DNA of 64,000 bases from JAUCQB01 sp964586235 (GCA_964586235.1 CAZPIO010000006.1:1-64000); one strand, 5' to 3'; shown: positions 35,204 to 44,554, numbered from the stretch's first letter. Program-made: numbers and translations. The notes: a model not told the origin generated them from the letters alone.

Positions 35204-35461
35204 TCACGAGCTTGTTTCCGCCTGCCCAGCGACCACGTTCAGTTCCGCCAGGAGCTTCTGCAGATCCACGCCCTTCATCTCGGCTGCTTGTGCGAGCGAG
35301 ACGACTCGCGCGACCGTGCGCCGCATGACCGGGTTGGTAATCTGCGTGAAGCCGTGGCGCACCAGGACGTCGACAGTCGCCGGATACCAGTCGATCACCT
35401 GCCCCACCTTGTGCTCACCGGTAATCCTCGTCGGCTTTTCATCTGCGTTGTTGTCTGCCAC
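35204..35461 (-). CDS. DUF1858 domain protein
   Basis: An 85-residue protein matching the DUF1858 pattern: VGQVIDWYPATVDVLVRHGF, then TVARVVSLAQAAEMKGVDLQKLLAELN. Members with cysteines are called 'hybrid-cluster-associated disulfide domain' proteins. Here the segment after HGF reads TQITNPVMRRTVA and carries no cysteine, so a redox role is unlikely. It sits between the propeller-type glycosidase and YjbQ, all on the minus strand, with gaps of 63 and 183 bp. Confidence 0.8.
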   Translation of the reverse strand: MADNNADEKPTRITGEHKVGQVIDWYPATVDVLVRHGFTQITNPVMRRTVARVVSLAQAAEMKGVDLQKLLAELNVVAGQAETSS

Positions 35462-35644
35462 ACTTACCCCCTGGCCGTGATAGCCATCGTGTCCTCAGGA
35501 ACCACCGGAAGGATAACCGAATCGCCGGATTGTCTCACCCTGCGAGATGAAGGACGAAAGACCAGGGGCCGGCTGCGCGTGCGGACCCGGCTTGGTTCAT
35601 CTCGCCACGGCGAGTCGCCCTTGGCGACCTTCATCTCTCAATCC

Positions 35645-36064
35645 TCATCGTTCGCCGATCACCGTCACCACGATCTGTCGTTGTCGTGGCTTGATGTCGC
35701 ATTCCAGGTGGAAGATCTGCTGCCAGGTGCCCAGGGCGAGCCGGCCGTTGCTGATGGGCACGGTCAGATCCGGCCCCAGCCAGGTGGCCTGCAGGTGCGA
35801 GTGGCCGTTGCCATCGTTCCACGCCTCCTCGTGTCCGTACTCGCGGCTTGGGGGAACGAGCTTGTCCAGCAACTCGGGCAGGTCGCGCTCCAGGCCAGGC
35901 TCGAACTCGATGGTGCCCAACGCCCCAGTGCTGCCGATGTTGAACACGTGGGCGATGCCCGTGCGGATGCCCGCCGATTCGACAATCCGGGCCACCTGAT
36001 CGGTAATGTCGTGCATATCCCGATGGCCCGACGTCCGGATGCTGATGTGGTCCTGGTATACCAT
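35645..36064 (-). CDS. YjbQ/UPF0047 family protein
   Basis: A 139-residue protein with the family's hallmark C-terminal half: DGNGHSHLQATWLGPDLTVP, then LALGTWQQIFHLECD, with the conserved histidines and glutamate near a presumed metal site. Some members are called secondary thiamine-phosphate synthases. The N-terminal HTSA motif of the family is replaced by IGSTGA, a variant subgroup. AGAGGAG lies 8 bases before the ATG at 36064. The function in this subgroup is not established. Confidence 0.85.
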   Translation of the reverse strand: MVYQDHISIRTSGHRDMHDITDQVARIVESAGIRTGIAHVFNIGSTGALGTIEFEPGLERDLPELLDKLVPPSREYGHEEAWNDGNGHSHLQATWLGPDLTVPISNGRLALGTWQQIFHLECDIKPRQRQIVVTVIGER

Positions 36065-36255
36065 GCTGGTCGCTCCTCTTGTATTGCTGCGTTGACATTT
36101 TATCGAAACAAGGCCCAGACCGCAGGCCTCGAATCGTGCTGGCCGCGAGCGGACGGACGTCAACGAGGTAAATCGGGAGTTGGCCCAACCCGCACTTTCT
36201 GATATGATGTGCGGATACTGGTTCGCACCAGAGAGTCGTCGTGAGTGAGGGGTAG

Positions 36256-38448
36256 ATGAAAACTCCAGTTGCCGTATTGGCAGCGCTGCTGTTCTCCGTT
36301 GCAACGCTGGAAACTGTAGCCGCTGATTCTCCGCCCAATCCCTACGGCGTGGCCGGCTGGGGCAGGCTCAGCCTTCTGGGCATGCCCGCGGAGTGCCTCG
36401 ACTACGACTGGAACGGGCTGCACACGGGCACGCTCTGCCAGATGTGCCGGCCCAACCATTACTACAACTACATCGGGATCGCGCCGCGCTGGTGGGGATA
36501 CGACGAGGTGACCGGGCAGATCAACGACCCGACCCAGTTCGCTCAGTGGGTGACGGCCAACCCTGGCCGTGTGTGGATCATCAGCAACGAACCGGACCTC
36601 GCCTCCCAGGACGGCCTGACGCGCGAACAATATGCCCAGATGTACAAGACGTATTACGACTTCATCAGCCCGCTCGACCCCACGGCCAGGTTCTGCATCG
36701 GGGCCATCACCGGCGGCTCAACGACCAGCGCTTTGGCCTACACGACGGGCTGGTACGAGTACGTCCTCAACCACTACAAGAATACTTACGGCCAACCGAT
36801 GCCCATCGACATCTGGAACATCCACAGCTACTGCGGCCCAAGCCAGATCGAAGACCCGGACCAGCCCATCCGCGACTTCGTCACCCCGTTCATTAACTGG
36901 TGTCACACGGTTGATGAGGCCCGCTACGCCGGCTGCGAGGTGTGGATCACCGAACTGCCCATCGGCGAATGGATGGGAGCCCTGAGCGAGGAGTGGATCA
37001 TCTGGTTCGCCCAGCGTTACCTGCCCAGGCTCGAACGAAGCGGCATCAACCGCTGGTTCTGGTTTGTCTCCAGCGACAGCTCGGAGTGGGGGACGGTGGC
37101 ACTCACCAAGTCGGGTGTCGTGACCCCGATCGGGCAGGCGTATTCGACCCTGGCCAACGGATTCCCCAACGACGTGATTCCCGTTTCGCCGTACGTTCCG
37201 GACCCGACACCGGCCTTGTTCAGCGACGACTTCTCCTCCGGGACGATTTCGAGCCCCTGGATGATCCGGGCGGGCAAGTGGGCGGTGGAGGACGGAGCCC
37301 TGCGCCAGAGCCGGGTGGGTTATCCGTGGATCGGCGAGACGTGCGTACTGCAATACACCTACGGCGACTTCAACGCTCATCTGCGAATGAAAGTGAGCAA
37401 CGCCGATGATTCGAACAACTGGGCCGGACTGCTTTTCCGCGCCGCCGGTCGATTTCATCACCATTCACAAAGCGGCTATCTCGTCTTTCTGCGCCGCAAC
37501 GGCGCGATCGGCCTGCACAACAGGTACGACGGCACCGTGCAGGAAGTGGCCGGCGCGGTCGCCGACGCCACGCAATGGCAGAACATCCGCGTGCAGATGT
37601 CCGGCTGGCGCATCCAGGTCTGGGCCAACGGGAGCCTGATCATCGACCGCACCGACGCGAATCAGCGGTTTGCTCAGGGCTACACCATCCTTCAGGTCCT
37701 GAAGACCGATTCCAGCTATGATGACGTGCGCATCTGGAACACGCCTGATGCCGATCCGGCCGTCATCAGCACGGCCATCAGTTCGACTCGCCTGGTAGCA
37801 GACGACTCCATTCCCTACAGCGTCACCATTACCGGCAGCGACGCCGACGGCGTCAGCGACATCGCCGAGATGCGCGTTCTGCTGGACGACGGCACGTTCG
37901 GGGCAGACCACGCCCGCGCCTGCCTCGCCTGGGGCCTGACCGACGCAGACATTGCGTACGACGGCGGGCAATGGCAGCTCATGGGTGATGCGGCCGGCGG
38001 CGGCCGGTACGCACTTCGGCTCGACGGATGGGGTTCAAACCTGTATGTCACCCCGCTTTCCGCGACGACTTCGGTCAACGGCAACCAGCGGAGCGTGACC
38101 TTCACCTTCACGGTCAAACCGGCCTGGGCACCGGCCTACGGCCAGAGGCTGCGAGTTCGCGTCCGCGACGCCAAGGCCGCGGTCACCGATTGGGTGCTCT
38201 CTCCGACGGTCTACGGCGTGTACCGCTCCACGCCCGGCGACCTGGACTACGACCGCGACGTGGACCAGGCGGACTTCGGCCTGCTGCAGGTCTGCATAAA
38301 AGGCGCGGGCATCCCCCAGACAGACCCCGTCTGCGCCGACGCCCGACTCGACGCCGACGACGACGTAGATTCAGCCGACATCACCACCTTCCTCGGATGT
38401 CTCAGCGGAGCGGGTGTGCCGGGCGAGCCGGATTGCGCGGGCATTTGA
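36256..38448 (+). CDS. Secreted multidomain glycosidase with dockerin-like C-terminus
   Basis: A 730-residue exported protein with signal peptide MKTPVAVLAALLFSVATLE. Residues about 30-310 resemble a clan-A TIM barrel: RVWIISNEPDLAS supplies an N-E-P acid/base motif, and CEVWITELPIGEWMG a candidate nucleophile Glu. A LamG/DUF1080-like jelly-roll (about 325-500, FSDDFSSGTISSPWMIRAGKW) and a beta-sandwich follow. The C-terminus has calcium-loop dockerin-like repeats (GDLDYDRDVDQADFG, DARLDADDDVDSADI). The likely role is polysaccharide degradation at the surface; the substrate is unknown. Confidence 0.8.
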   Translation: MKTPVAVLAALLFSVATLETVAADSPPNPYGVAGWGRLSLLGMPAECLDYDWNGLHTGTLCQMCRPNHYYNYIGIAPRWWGYDEVTGQINDPTQFAQWVTANPGRVWIISNEPDLASQDGLTREQYAQMYKTYYDFISPLDPTARFCIGAITGGSTTSALAYTTGWYEYVLNHYKNTYGQPMPIDIWNIHSYCGPSQIEDPDQPIRDFVTPFINWCHTVDEARYAGCEVWITELPIGEWMGALSEEWIIWFAQRYLPRLERSGINRWFWFVSSDSSEWGTVALTKSGVVTPIGQAYSTLANGFPNDVIPVSPYVPDPTPALFSDDFSSGTISSPWMIRAGKWAVEDGALRQSRVGYPWIGETCVLQYTYGDFNAHLRMKVSNADDSNNWAGLLFRAAGRFHHHSQSGYLVFLRRNGAIGLHNRYDGTVQEVAGAVADATQWQNIRVQMSGWRIQVWANGSLIIDRTDANQRFAQGYTILQVLKTDSSYDDVRIWNTPDADPAVISTAISSTRLVADDSIPYSVTITGSDADGVSDIAEMRVLLDDGTFGADHARACLAWGLTDADIAYDGGQWQLMGDAAGGGRYALRLDGWGSNLYVTPLSATTSVNGNQRSVTFTFTVKPAWAPAYGQRLRVRVRDAKAAVTDWVLSPTVYGVYRSTPGDLDYDRDVDQADFGLLQVCIKGAGIPQTDPVCADARLDADDDVDSADITTFLGCLSGAGVPGEPDCAGI

Positions 38449-38512
38449 CCAGTCATCGACACCGCGCGTCTCATGCCCTATCCTGACCGCGTCAACACCA
38501 GGGACTCTGATC

Positions 38513-39991
38513 ATGCCTACTGCCACGACATGCCTTGCGATTGTTGTTGCCGGTTTGTCGCCTCTGCTCCAGGCCGCCGAGCACGGCGCCCGACCCAACG
38601 TCGTCTTGATTCTTACCGACGACCAGCGGTGGGACCACATGAGCTGCGCCGGGCACCCGTTTCTCAAGACGCCGAACCTCGATCGGCTGGCGGCCGAGGG
38701 AGCGAGGTTCGCCAACGCCTTTGTGACCACTTCGCTGTGCTCGCCAAGCCGGGCTTCGTATCTGTCGGGTCTCTATGCTCACTCCCACGGCGTGATCGAC
38801 AACTTCACCGACTACCCCAGGGCGCTGGCCAGTTTCCCGCGGCGGCTGCAGGAGGCCGGGTACGAGACCGCCTACGTCGGGAAGTGGCACATGGGTGAGC
38901 AGAGCGATGAAAAACGCCCGGGCTTTGACTACTGGGTTTCTCACAAGGGGCAGGGCGAATACTACGACACGGTTTTCAACGTGAACGGCGACCACCGGGT
39001 GCTCAAGGGCTATTACACAACCGTGGTGACCGACCTGGCCGTCGACTGGCTCAGGCAACGTCACGACCGGCCGTTCCTGTTGATTCTCGGTCACAAGGCC
39101 CCGCACACGCCCTACACTGCGGAAGAGAAGTACCGCCGTATCTACGATGACATCCCGATCAGTTACCCCCCTACCGCGTTCGATCTGGAAGGCAAGCCCG
39201 ACTGGGTCCGGCAGCGGCTGAACACCTGGCATGGCATCTACGGGCCGCTTTACGGTTTCCGCAAGGACTACCCCGACACCCGCCCCGAGGGCGTCGCCGA
39301 CTTCGCCGCGTTCGCTCGGGCCTACGCCGCCACCATCAGATCGATCGACGACAGCGTCGGGCGGATCTTCGATACCCTGCAAACGGCCGGCCAACTGGAT
39401 AACACGCTGATCGTCTTCGCCGGCGATAACGGCATGTTCCTCGGCGAACACGGCATGACCGACAAGCGGGCCATGCACGAGCCGAGCATCCGCGTGCCGT
39501 TTCTGATGCGTTATCCCCCGCTGATCCGCCCGGGCACGGTTGTGCGGCAGATGACCCTCAACATCGACCTGGCCCCGACCGTTCTCGACGTCTGCAAGGC
39601 CGCCCCGCTGGAGAAGATCCACGGCCGTTCGCTGGTTCCCCTCTTCGACGGCCGGGCAGATTCATGGCGAACCTCCTGGTACTACGAGTACAACTACGAG
39701 AAGCAGTTCCCCTACACGCCGAACGTCCGGGGCATCCGCACCGACCGGTGGAAGTACATGCACTATCCCCACGGCGACGGCGGCCCCGACCGCCACAAGG
39801 CGGAGCTCTACAACCTCGAGGACGACCCCGGCGAAACCCGCAACCTGATCGACAACCCCGCCCAGGCCGCCCGCCTGGCCGAGTTGAAGGCCGAGCTCGA
39901 ACGTCTGATGAAGGAAACGGACGCTTTGCCGGACAAGATGCCCCTCGACGAAGGCATCAAGACCGAGTTGCCCGAAAAATCAATCCGGTAG
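38513..39991 (+). CDS. Secreted type I sulfatase
   Basis: A 492-residue arylsulfatase-superfamily enzyme with an N-terminal signal (TTCLAIVVAGLSPLLQAAE). The metal-binding start is NVVLILTDDQRWD (D36, D37). The formylglycine signature is C76-S-P-S-R80 in TSLCSPSRASYLSG, so it needs FGE-type maturation. Further conserved blocks are GKWHMGEQ, GHKAPHTPY and FAGDNGMFLGEHG. The C-terminal DPGETRNL block is typical of planctomycete sulfatases. The ATG at 38513 gives a sensible signal peptide. It follows the glycosidase gene by 64 bp, consistent with degradation of a sulfated polysaccharide. Confidence 0.93.
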   Translation: MPTATTCLAIVVAGLSPLLQAAEHGARPNVVLILTDDQRWDHMSCAGHPFLKTPNLDRLAAEGARFANAFVTTSLCSPSRASYLSGLYAHSHGVIDNFTDYPRALASFPRRLQEAGYETAYVGKWHMGEQSDEKRPGFDYWVSHKGQGEYYDTVFNVNGDHRVLKGYYTTVVTDLAVDWLRQRHDRPFLLILGHKAPHTPYTAEEKYRRIYDDIPISYPPTAFDLEGKPDWVRQRLNTWHGIYGPLYGFRKDYPDTRPEGVADFAAFARAYAATIRSIDDSVGRIFDTLQTAGQLDNTLIVFAGDNGMFLGEHGMTDKRAMHEPSIRVPFLMRYPPLIRPGTVVRQMTLNIDLAPTVLDVCKAAPLEKIHGRSLVPLFDGRADSWRTSWYYEYNYEKQFPYTPNVRGIRTDRWKYMHYPHGDGGPDRHKAELYNLEDDPGETRNLIDNPAQAARLAELKAELERLMKETDALPDKMPLDEGIKTELPEKSIR

Positions 39992-40058
39992 GGCGTGCTA
40001 TGCACGCCATTTATCGCATGACAGAATCATTGGCGGGCGAAGCCCGCCCTACCTCTGC
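39988..40058. repeat. Hairpin pair between convergent genes
   Basis: Two hairpins of the same kind lie here: GGGCGTGC-TAT-GCACGCC (about 39991-40008) and GGCGGGC-GAA-GCCCGCC (about 40035-40051). Both are flanked by GTAGGG or CCCTAC, so the outer ends are also complementary. Together they could end both the sulfatase and MFS transcripts. They look like a repeated intergenic element and overlap the end of the MFS gene. Confidence 0.5.
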
Positions 40059-41312
40059 TGCCTGCGACATTCCAGCATGTCGAAGCGGGATGGTGCCGAC
40101 GGCACCGAGCAGTGCCACACCGGCGGCGAGAAGAAATGCCGGTGAGAGCGAATCGGTAGCGTCGGCGAGAGCGCCTGCGGCGACCGGGCCGATGGCCTGG
40201 CCGATGCCGAAAAAGAGGGTGATGAAGCCCAGGCCGGCGGGCGCCAGCCTCGGCCCCAGCAGGTCGCCGCAGGTGGCGGCCATGATCGCGGGGATGCTCC
40301 ATGCCGACAGGCCGAACAGAATCGCGGAGATCGTGAATCCGACAGGCGACGGCCACAGGGCGAACAGCCCGAAGGCAACCGTGTGGATGAGATACACGAT
40401 GATCAGCGCCCCCTTGCGCCCGATGACGTCGGAGACCCAGCCCCAGATCAGACCGCACAACAGGCTCACCCAGCCCATGATCATGAACAGTCTGCCCGCG
40501 GCCGCCTTGGTATAGGCGCCCTCGGCGATCAGGTAGTCGAAGAAGTAAGTCATGTAGATCATGTACGAGAAGCCGAACGCGACATAGATCATGCCGACGT
40601 GCCAGACGACCCCCGAGCGATAGACACTGCCCCAGTGAAGGCCGCTCTGCGCGGGGGCGCCCGGCTGCTCGCTTCCCGTCGATCCCAGCGGCCGCAGCCC
40701 GATGTCCGAAGGCCGATCGCGCAGAGCAACAGCCGACAGGATGGCCAGCCCGAGAGTAACCCCTGCAAATACGAACCAGGAGATTCGCCAGCCGTTCTGA
40801 CCATAGGCAGTTAGCAGGCGGGGTACCAGCGGGCCTAACAGGATGAGCGCGAATGAAGAGCCCGTCACCCCGATGCCGGATGCGAGGCCCCGGCGGCGCT
40901 GGACGAACCAGGCCGACAAGAGAGCCATCACCGGTACATTGCTGGCTCCGCTGCCCACGCCGGTGAGGGCCCTCCAGGTCATGGCGGAGGTGAGACTTCC
41001 GGCCAGGCCGGTGAGCAGCATGCCCACCGCAGCCACCGCCAACCCCGCAGTGATCACCTTCCGAGGGCCGTAATGGCTGGCCAGCGCGCCGCCGTAGACG
41101 GCAGGGGCCAGGAATTCGACCAGATGCGCCGTTGACACCCCGCCGGCAATCGTGTAGGCTCGCTTCAGCTCCACCTTATCCGAAGGAACAAGCATAGTGA
41201 AGCCGAACAGGGCCAATCCCACCGAGCCGAACAAGACCAGCGTGCCGACGGCAAGCACCACCCACGCATAGTGGAATCGAGGCGTGGTCGTTGGGGAGTC
41301 AATCGCCTGCAT
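40011..41312 (-). CDS. MFS transporter
   Basis: A 433-residue major facilitator with about 12 membrane segments. The loop 2-3 motif is GGALASHYGPRKVITAG and the second-half equivalent is GWVSDVIGRKGALIIV, both as expected. It resembles monocarboxylate/oxalate-type (OFA or YbfB-like) transporters more than sugar porters. The ATG at 41312 gives a short cytosolic N-terminus, MQAIDSPTTTPRFHYAW. It converges on the sulfatase gene and may export or import a product of polysaccharide breakdown, but this is inferred only from position. Confidence 0.85.
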   Translation of the reverse strand: MQAIDSPTTTPRFHYAWVVLAVGTLVLFGSVGLALFGFTMLVPSDKVELKRAYTIAGGVSTAHLVEFLAPAVYGGALASHYGPRKVITAGLAVAAVGMLLTGLAGSLTSAMTWRALTGVGSGASNVPVMALLSAWFVQRRRGLASGIGVTGSSFALILLGPLVPRLLTAYGQNGWRISWFVFAGVTLGLAILSAVALRDRPSDIGLRPLGSTGSEQPGAPAQSGLHWGSVYRSGVVWHVGMIYVAFGFSYMIYMTYFFDYLIAEGAYTKAAAGRLFMIMGWVSLLCGLIWGWVSDVIGRKGALIIVYLIHTVAFGLFALWPSPVGFTISAILFGLSAWSIPAIMAATCGDLLGPRLAPAGLGFITLFFGIGQAIGPVAAGALADATDSLSPAFLLAAGVALLGAVGTIPLRHAGMSQAAEVGRASPANDSVMR

Positions 41313-41441
41313 TCGTGCTGAGCATCCTTGGAATCATCCTGACCGACGAACGGTTGGACTGGATGGGCGACTCGGGCTCGGCGCGGCAATCCCGTGGTCC
41401 TTTTCGGATGACACACGCCTCCTGTGCCGCAGTCGGTCCGG

Positions 41442-41921
41442 CTATTGCCAGCCGAACTTTTTCTTCACAGCTTCGGCCTCTTTCCGAGGCATCGACTTGA
41501 GCAGCACCCGGAGTGTGTGGTTGCCCTGCATCACTCCTCCCGACATGTACATCCAATCGCTGACATCCTCAAAGCCGAACGTGTACGCCTGCCCGAGCCT
41601 CACTATCCTGACGACCTCAGGGTTGTTATTAACAGCACCGGTGAACGATTCCCCCTTTACCTTAATCTTGTCCAGCCAGAAATGCTCTGTGCCGTTCTCA
41701 TCGGTGATTTTGACTTTTATGGCGAACCCGCTGTCGCCGGGCTGGGGCTTCAGCAGACGTTCCTTGAATTCGCCGAACGTCTCACGGGCTTTGGCGATGG
41801 CGGCGTTCATTTCTGCTTCGTCGTATTTATCCGTCGCAGGGTCGGACTTCCTGGAGCACCCTCCAGAGGTGATGAGCAGTCCTGCGGCCAGCGAAACGAT
41901 TGTCATGTAGGTGCGCTTCAT
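41442..41921 (-). CDS. Lipoprotein with DUF2314 domain
   Basis: A 159-residue protein with a lipoprotein signal ending in the lipobox TSGGC (about residues 18-22). The mature part matches the DUF2314 pattern: MNAAIAKARETFGEFKERL, then FAIKVKITDENGTEHFWLDKIKV, and GESFTGAVNNNPEVV. GGGAG precedes the ATG at 41921 by about 5 bases. The reading frame extends upstream but only through unrelated sequence. DUF2314 function is unknown; related domains occur in immunity-type proteins. Confidence 0.8.
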   Translation of the reverse strand: MKRTYMTIVSLAAGLLITSGGCSRKSDPATDKYDEAEMNAAIAKARETFGEFKERLLKPQPGDSGFAIKVKITDENGTEHFWLDKIKVKGESFTGAVNNNPEVVRIVRLGQAYTFGFEDVSDWMYMSGGVMQGNHTLRVLLKSMPRKEAEAVKKKFGWQ

Positions 41922-42300
41922 ATGATCTCCCGCAAATCGGTTGAGCATCCGGACGGGACACGGCGCAGATCCACTTTCTCCCCCGTTTTCGCCCCGCCTC
42001 GTGACGCCATTCTCCTGGTACAGCATACCCCCACTCCCGCTCGCAGGACAAGCCAGCCTATCTCGAGACGTGGTTGCAGACGAGGACCAACCCAATGCAC
42101 GAGACGACCCGCCCTGGTCCCCCTTGTTCAGGGAGGAAAGCAGGCTATCGCGATTTCGTGATTTCATGCCCGATCGGGTTTAGAATGGCTGGCATGAGGT
42201 GCCAGTCCCAGAATCCGCTTTGGGACCTGGCTGGTCGAGGATTCGTATCCTCATTTTCGCCTGATGCGGAACGGATTCCGCGGAGAGAGGCGACCCGGAA
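41922..42300. other. Intergenic region, no gene seen
   Basis: This is the first ~380 bp of a 482-bp divergent gap. Open frames here are fragmentary with poor composition. The stretch includes a 'CCCTGGTCCCCCTTGTTCAG' segment (about 42111-42130) of the kind often found in planctomycete intergenic repeats, but I see no gene, RNA or clear promoter. Confidence 0.5.
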
Positions 42301-42384
42301 GGGATTCCGGGCCGAGCGAGGGGAATTCCGGGCTGAGCGAGGGGGATTCCGGGCCGAGCGGAGAGTATTCCGGGCCAAGCGAGA
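42301..42384. repeat. Four-copy 21-bp tandem repeat upstream of Tat protein
   Basis: Units start at 42301, 42322, 42343 and 42364, each close to GGGATTCCGGGCCGAGCGAGG, with 2-5 differences between copies. The period is a multiple of three and the sequence is open on the plus strand, so it could encode a seven-residue F-R-A-E-R repeat. However, the real start codon (42404) lies after it with its own ribosome site. Confidence 0.8.
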
Positions 42385-42403
42385 TCGCATCAGGAGACGA
42401 GCC

Positions 42404-43279
42404 ATGGAAGAAGAAAGCCGCATATCACGAAGAACAGTGCTAGGGCAGGTGGCGGTTGGGACGGCCGGGGCTGTGTGGGGGGCTCATCTGGCCAGAGCCG
42501 AAGCGGCCACAACCAAACCCGCCAAGGGGCGTATCCGCCAGTCGGTGTCCAAGTGGTGCTACGGCAAGATGAGCATGGATGAACTGGCCCGGCACTGCGT
42601 GCGGATCGGCTATCAGTCGATCGAACTGGTTGGCCCGAGCGACTGGGCGACGGCCAAGAAGCACGGGCTGACCTGCGCGATGGTGCCCGGCGCCGGCAAA
42701 CTCACCGATTGCCTCAACCGTCGCGAGAACCACGACCGCTGCGAGGCAGAGTTCCGCAAGAACATTGAGCTGGCCGCCGAGGCCGGCATGCCCAACGTGA
42801 TCTGCTTTTCGGGTAACCGCAACGGCATCTCCGAGGAAGAGGGCATCCGCAACTGCATCGACGGGGTCAAGCGGGTCATCGGCTATGCCGAGCAGATGAA
42901 GGTCAACATCTGCATGGAGTACCTCAACAGCAAGGTCGACCACAAGGATTACCAGTTTGACCACATGGCCTTCGGGGTGGCGGTGGCCAAGGCGGTCGGC
43001 TCACCCCGCTTCGGCATCCTGTACGACATCTACCACGCCCAGATCATGGAAGGTGACATCATTCGGACGATCAAGGAGAACCACCCGTACATCCTGCACT
43101 ACCACACGGGCGGCAACCCCGGCCGTCACGAGATCGACGACACCCAGGAGATCTACTACCCGGCCATCATGCGGGCGATCGTCGAGACCGGCTATAAAGG
43201 CTTTGTGGGACAGGAGTTCGTTCCCGCACGCGACCCGGTGAAGGCCCTGGAAGAGGCCTACCGGATCTGCGACGTCTGA
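42404..43279 (+). CDS. Tat-exported TIM-barrel sugar isomerase-like protein
   Basis: A 291-residue protein with a twin-arginine signal (SRRTVLGQVAVGTAGAVWGA) and a xylose-isomerase-like TIM barrel of the hydroxypyruvate-isomerase type. Recognisable blocks are YQSIELVG, ICMEYLNSKVDHK (metal-ligand Glu), FGILYDIYHAQIMEGD (Asp/His), ILHYHTGGNPGRHEID and KGFVGQEFVP (Glu). AGGAG lies about 7 bases before the ATG at 42404. Periplasmic location is unusual for E. coli-type Hyi but common for planctomycete members; the true reaction is uncertain. Confidence 0.88.
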   Translation: MEEESRISRRTVLGQVAVGTAGAVWGAHLARAEAATTKPAKGRIRQSVSKWCYGKMSMDELARHCVRIGYQSIELVGPSDWATAKKHGLTCAMVPGAGKLTDCLNRRENHDRCEAEFRKNIELAAEAGMPNVICFSGNRNGISEEEGIRNCIDGVKRVIGYAEQMKVNICMEYLNSKVDHKDYQFDHMAFGVAVAKAVGSPRFGILYDIYHAQIMEGDIIRTIKENHPYILHYHTGGNPGRHEIDDTQEIYYPAIMRAIVETGYKGFVGQEFVPARDPVKALEEAYRICDV

Positions 43280-43434
43280 TCGGCAGGCCACGTTCCGCCG
43301 TTCGGATGACGATCAGTACGCACGATGCGGACGCTGCGGCACGCCAGGGCATTCACTTGCATGGCACGCCCGGCAAGTATAGGGTCCTCCAATAAGCTCG
43401 AGAGCACGTTGTCGGAGGCTTCGGAGAACCCAGG

Positions 43435-44370
43435 ATGAAATGCCGCCTTCTCCACGCAGGTCTTATCGTGGCCCTGTCACTGGCCGCGGGTTGCCAGAAG
43501 AAACCGGAGTCGGGCAAAGCGGTGGAACCCATCGAGCCCGTCGATCCTATCAAGGCCGCTTTCACGCCCGAGGAATTGGGTAAACCGCTGGACTGGGACT
43601 CGCTCGGCCAGAAGGACCGCGAATTCGTGTGGGCACTGTTCGAACGCGATGGCAAGAAGGCCCGGGCGGCACTCGCGGAGGGAGCCAAACCTCTGCTGGA
43701 TTGCGGCCACGGGGCCACGTCCCTGATGCTGGCCGCGGCGACCGGTGACCAGGAGCTCGTGGATCTCATCAAGAAGGCGGGGGGCGTCGAAACGCCCGAG
43801 GCGGAGCCTTACCTCGAGATTCTGAAGTTCAAGGCCAACGCCGACCGCGAGGAATTCCGCAAGTGCCTGGCGGAGATCGAGAAGGTTACGGGCAAGAAGA
43901 CCAAGGCTCACGAGCGTCCCGGAGTGTTCAAGCTGGATCTCGACAGCAAGAAGGCTCAAGCGTTTCTCGATCGCAACCATGAACCGTATCTGCAGAAGGG
44001 GTGCTACGTTGTCGTGAACGAGCAACACTTCGGCATCGGCAACGCGCCGGATACCCTCCTGATCCTGCCGACCGCGGACAAGTATGCGGTCATGGTCTTC
44101 ACCGGCGTAGACGGGATTAACTATGACATCGACAACACCCTGGTGATCAAGTGGATGAAGCGCCTTGAGAAAACCCATCCGTACCTGCTGACCGGCTGCG
44201 GCGTCGACTTCCTCTCGGGCCGCTTTAAGAACAAGATCGCCGACCCGAAGGCGCTGGCCAAGGCCATGTACGAGTTCTGCCCTGACATCGTCGATCAGGG
44301 CACGGGCTCGCCGGAAGCCTTGGCCGACGAACTGACCCGAAACAACGAGCTCTACTTCTGGTGGGATTGA
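43435..44370 (+). CDS. Lipoprotein with DUF4253-like domain
   Basis: A 311-residue protein with a lipobox SLAAGC at about residues 15-20. Residues about 60-120 look ankyrin-like (ALAEGAKPLLDCGHGATSLM then LVDLIKKAGG). The C-terminal ~160 residues resemble DUF4253: YVVVNEQHFGIGN, LILPTADKYAVMVFTGVDGINYDIDNTLVIKWMK, and a GCGVDFLSGRF segment. DUF4253 function is unknown, with some links to toxin/immunity loci. A structured repeat follows its stop. Confidence 0.75.
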   Translation: MKCRLLHAGLIVALSLAAGCQKKPESGKAVEPIEPVDPIKAAFTPEELGKPLDWDSLGQKDREFVWALFERDGKKARAALAEGAKPLLDCGHGATSLMLAAATGDQELVDLIKKAGGVETPEAEPYLEILKFKANADREEFRKCLAEIEKVTGKKTKAHERPGVFKLDLDSKKAQAFLDRNHEPYLQKGCYVVVNEQHFGIGNAPDTLLILPTADKYAVMVFTGVDGINYDIDNTLVIKWMKRLEKTHPYLLTGCGVDFLSGRFKNKIADPKALAKAMYEFCPDIVDQGTGSPEALADELTRNNELYFWWD

Positions 44371-44396
44371 GGACTGGGCCAGCAGACGTGGCTGGT

Positions 44397-44524
44397 GGGA
44401 GCGGTCTCCAACCGCGATCTTGACGAGCCGAGGGGTTTATCCCCTCAATCCTCAAAAGACGCGGAAAAACCGGCAGGATAAACCTGCCGGCTCGTCAAGA
44501 AGGTCGCGGTCAGAGACCGCTCCT
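44397..44524. repeat. Long imperfect palindrome with nested hairpins
   Basis: The left arm (44397-44429: GGGAGCGGTCTC..ACCGCGATCTTGACGAGCC) is nearly the reverse complement of the right arm (44489-44523). Inside are two more hairpins, GAGGGG/CCCCTC (about 44429-44446) and CCGGCAGG/CCTGCCGG (about 44470-44490). It sits between convergent genes and shares GCGGTC..GACCGCTCCT with the 29-bp array at 17107-17251, so it probably belongs to the same family. It may act as a bidirectional terminator. Confidence 0.75.
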
Positions 44525-44554
44525 GCCGACCCCGACCGGGCATTAAAACCAATC

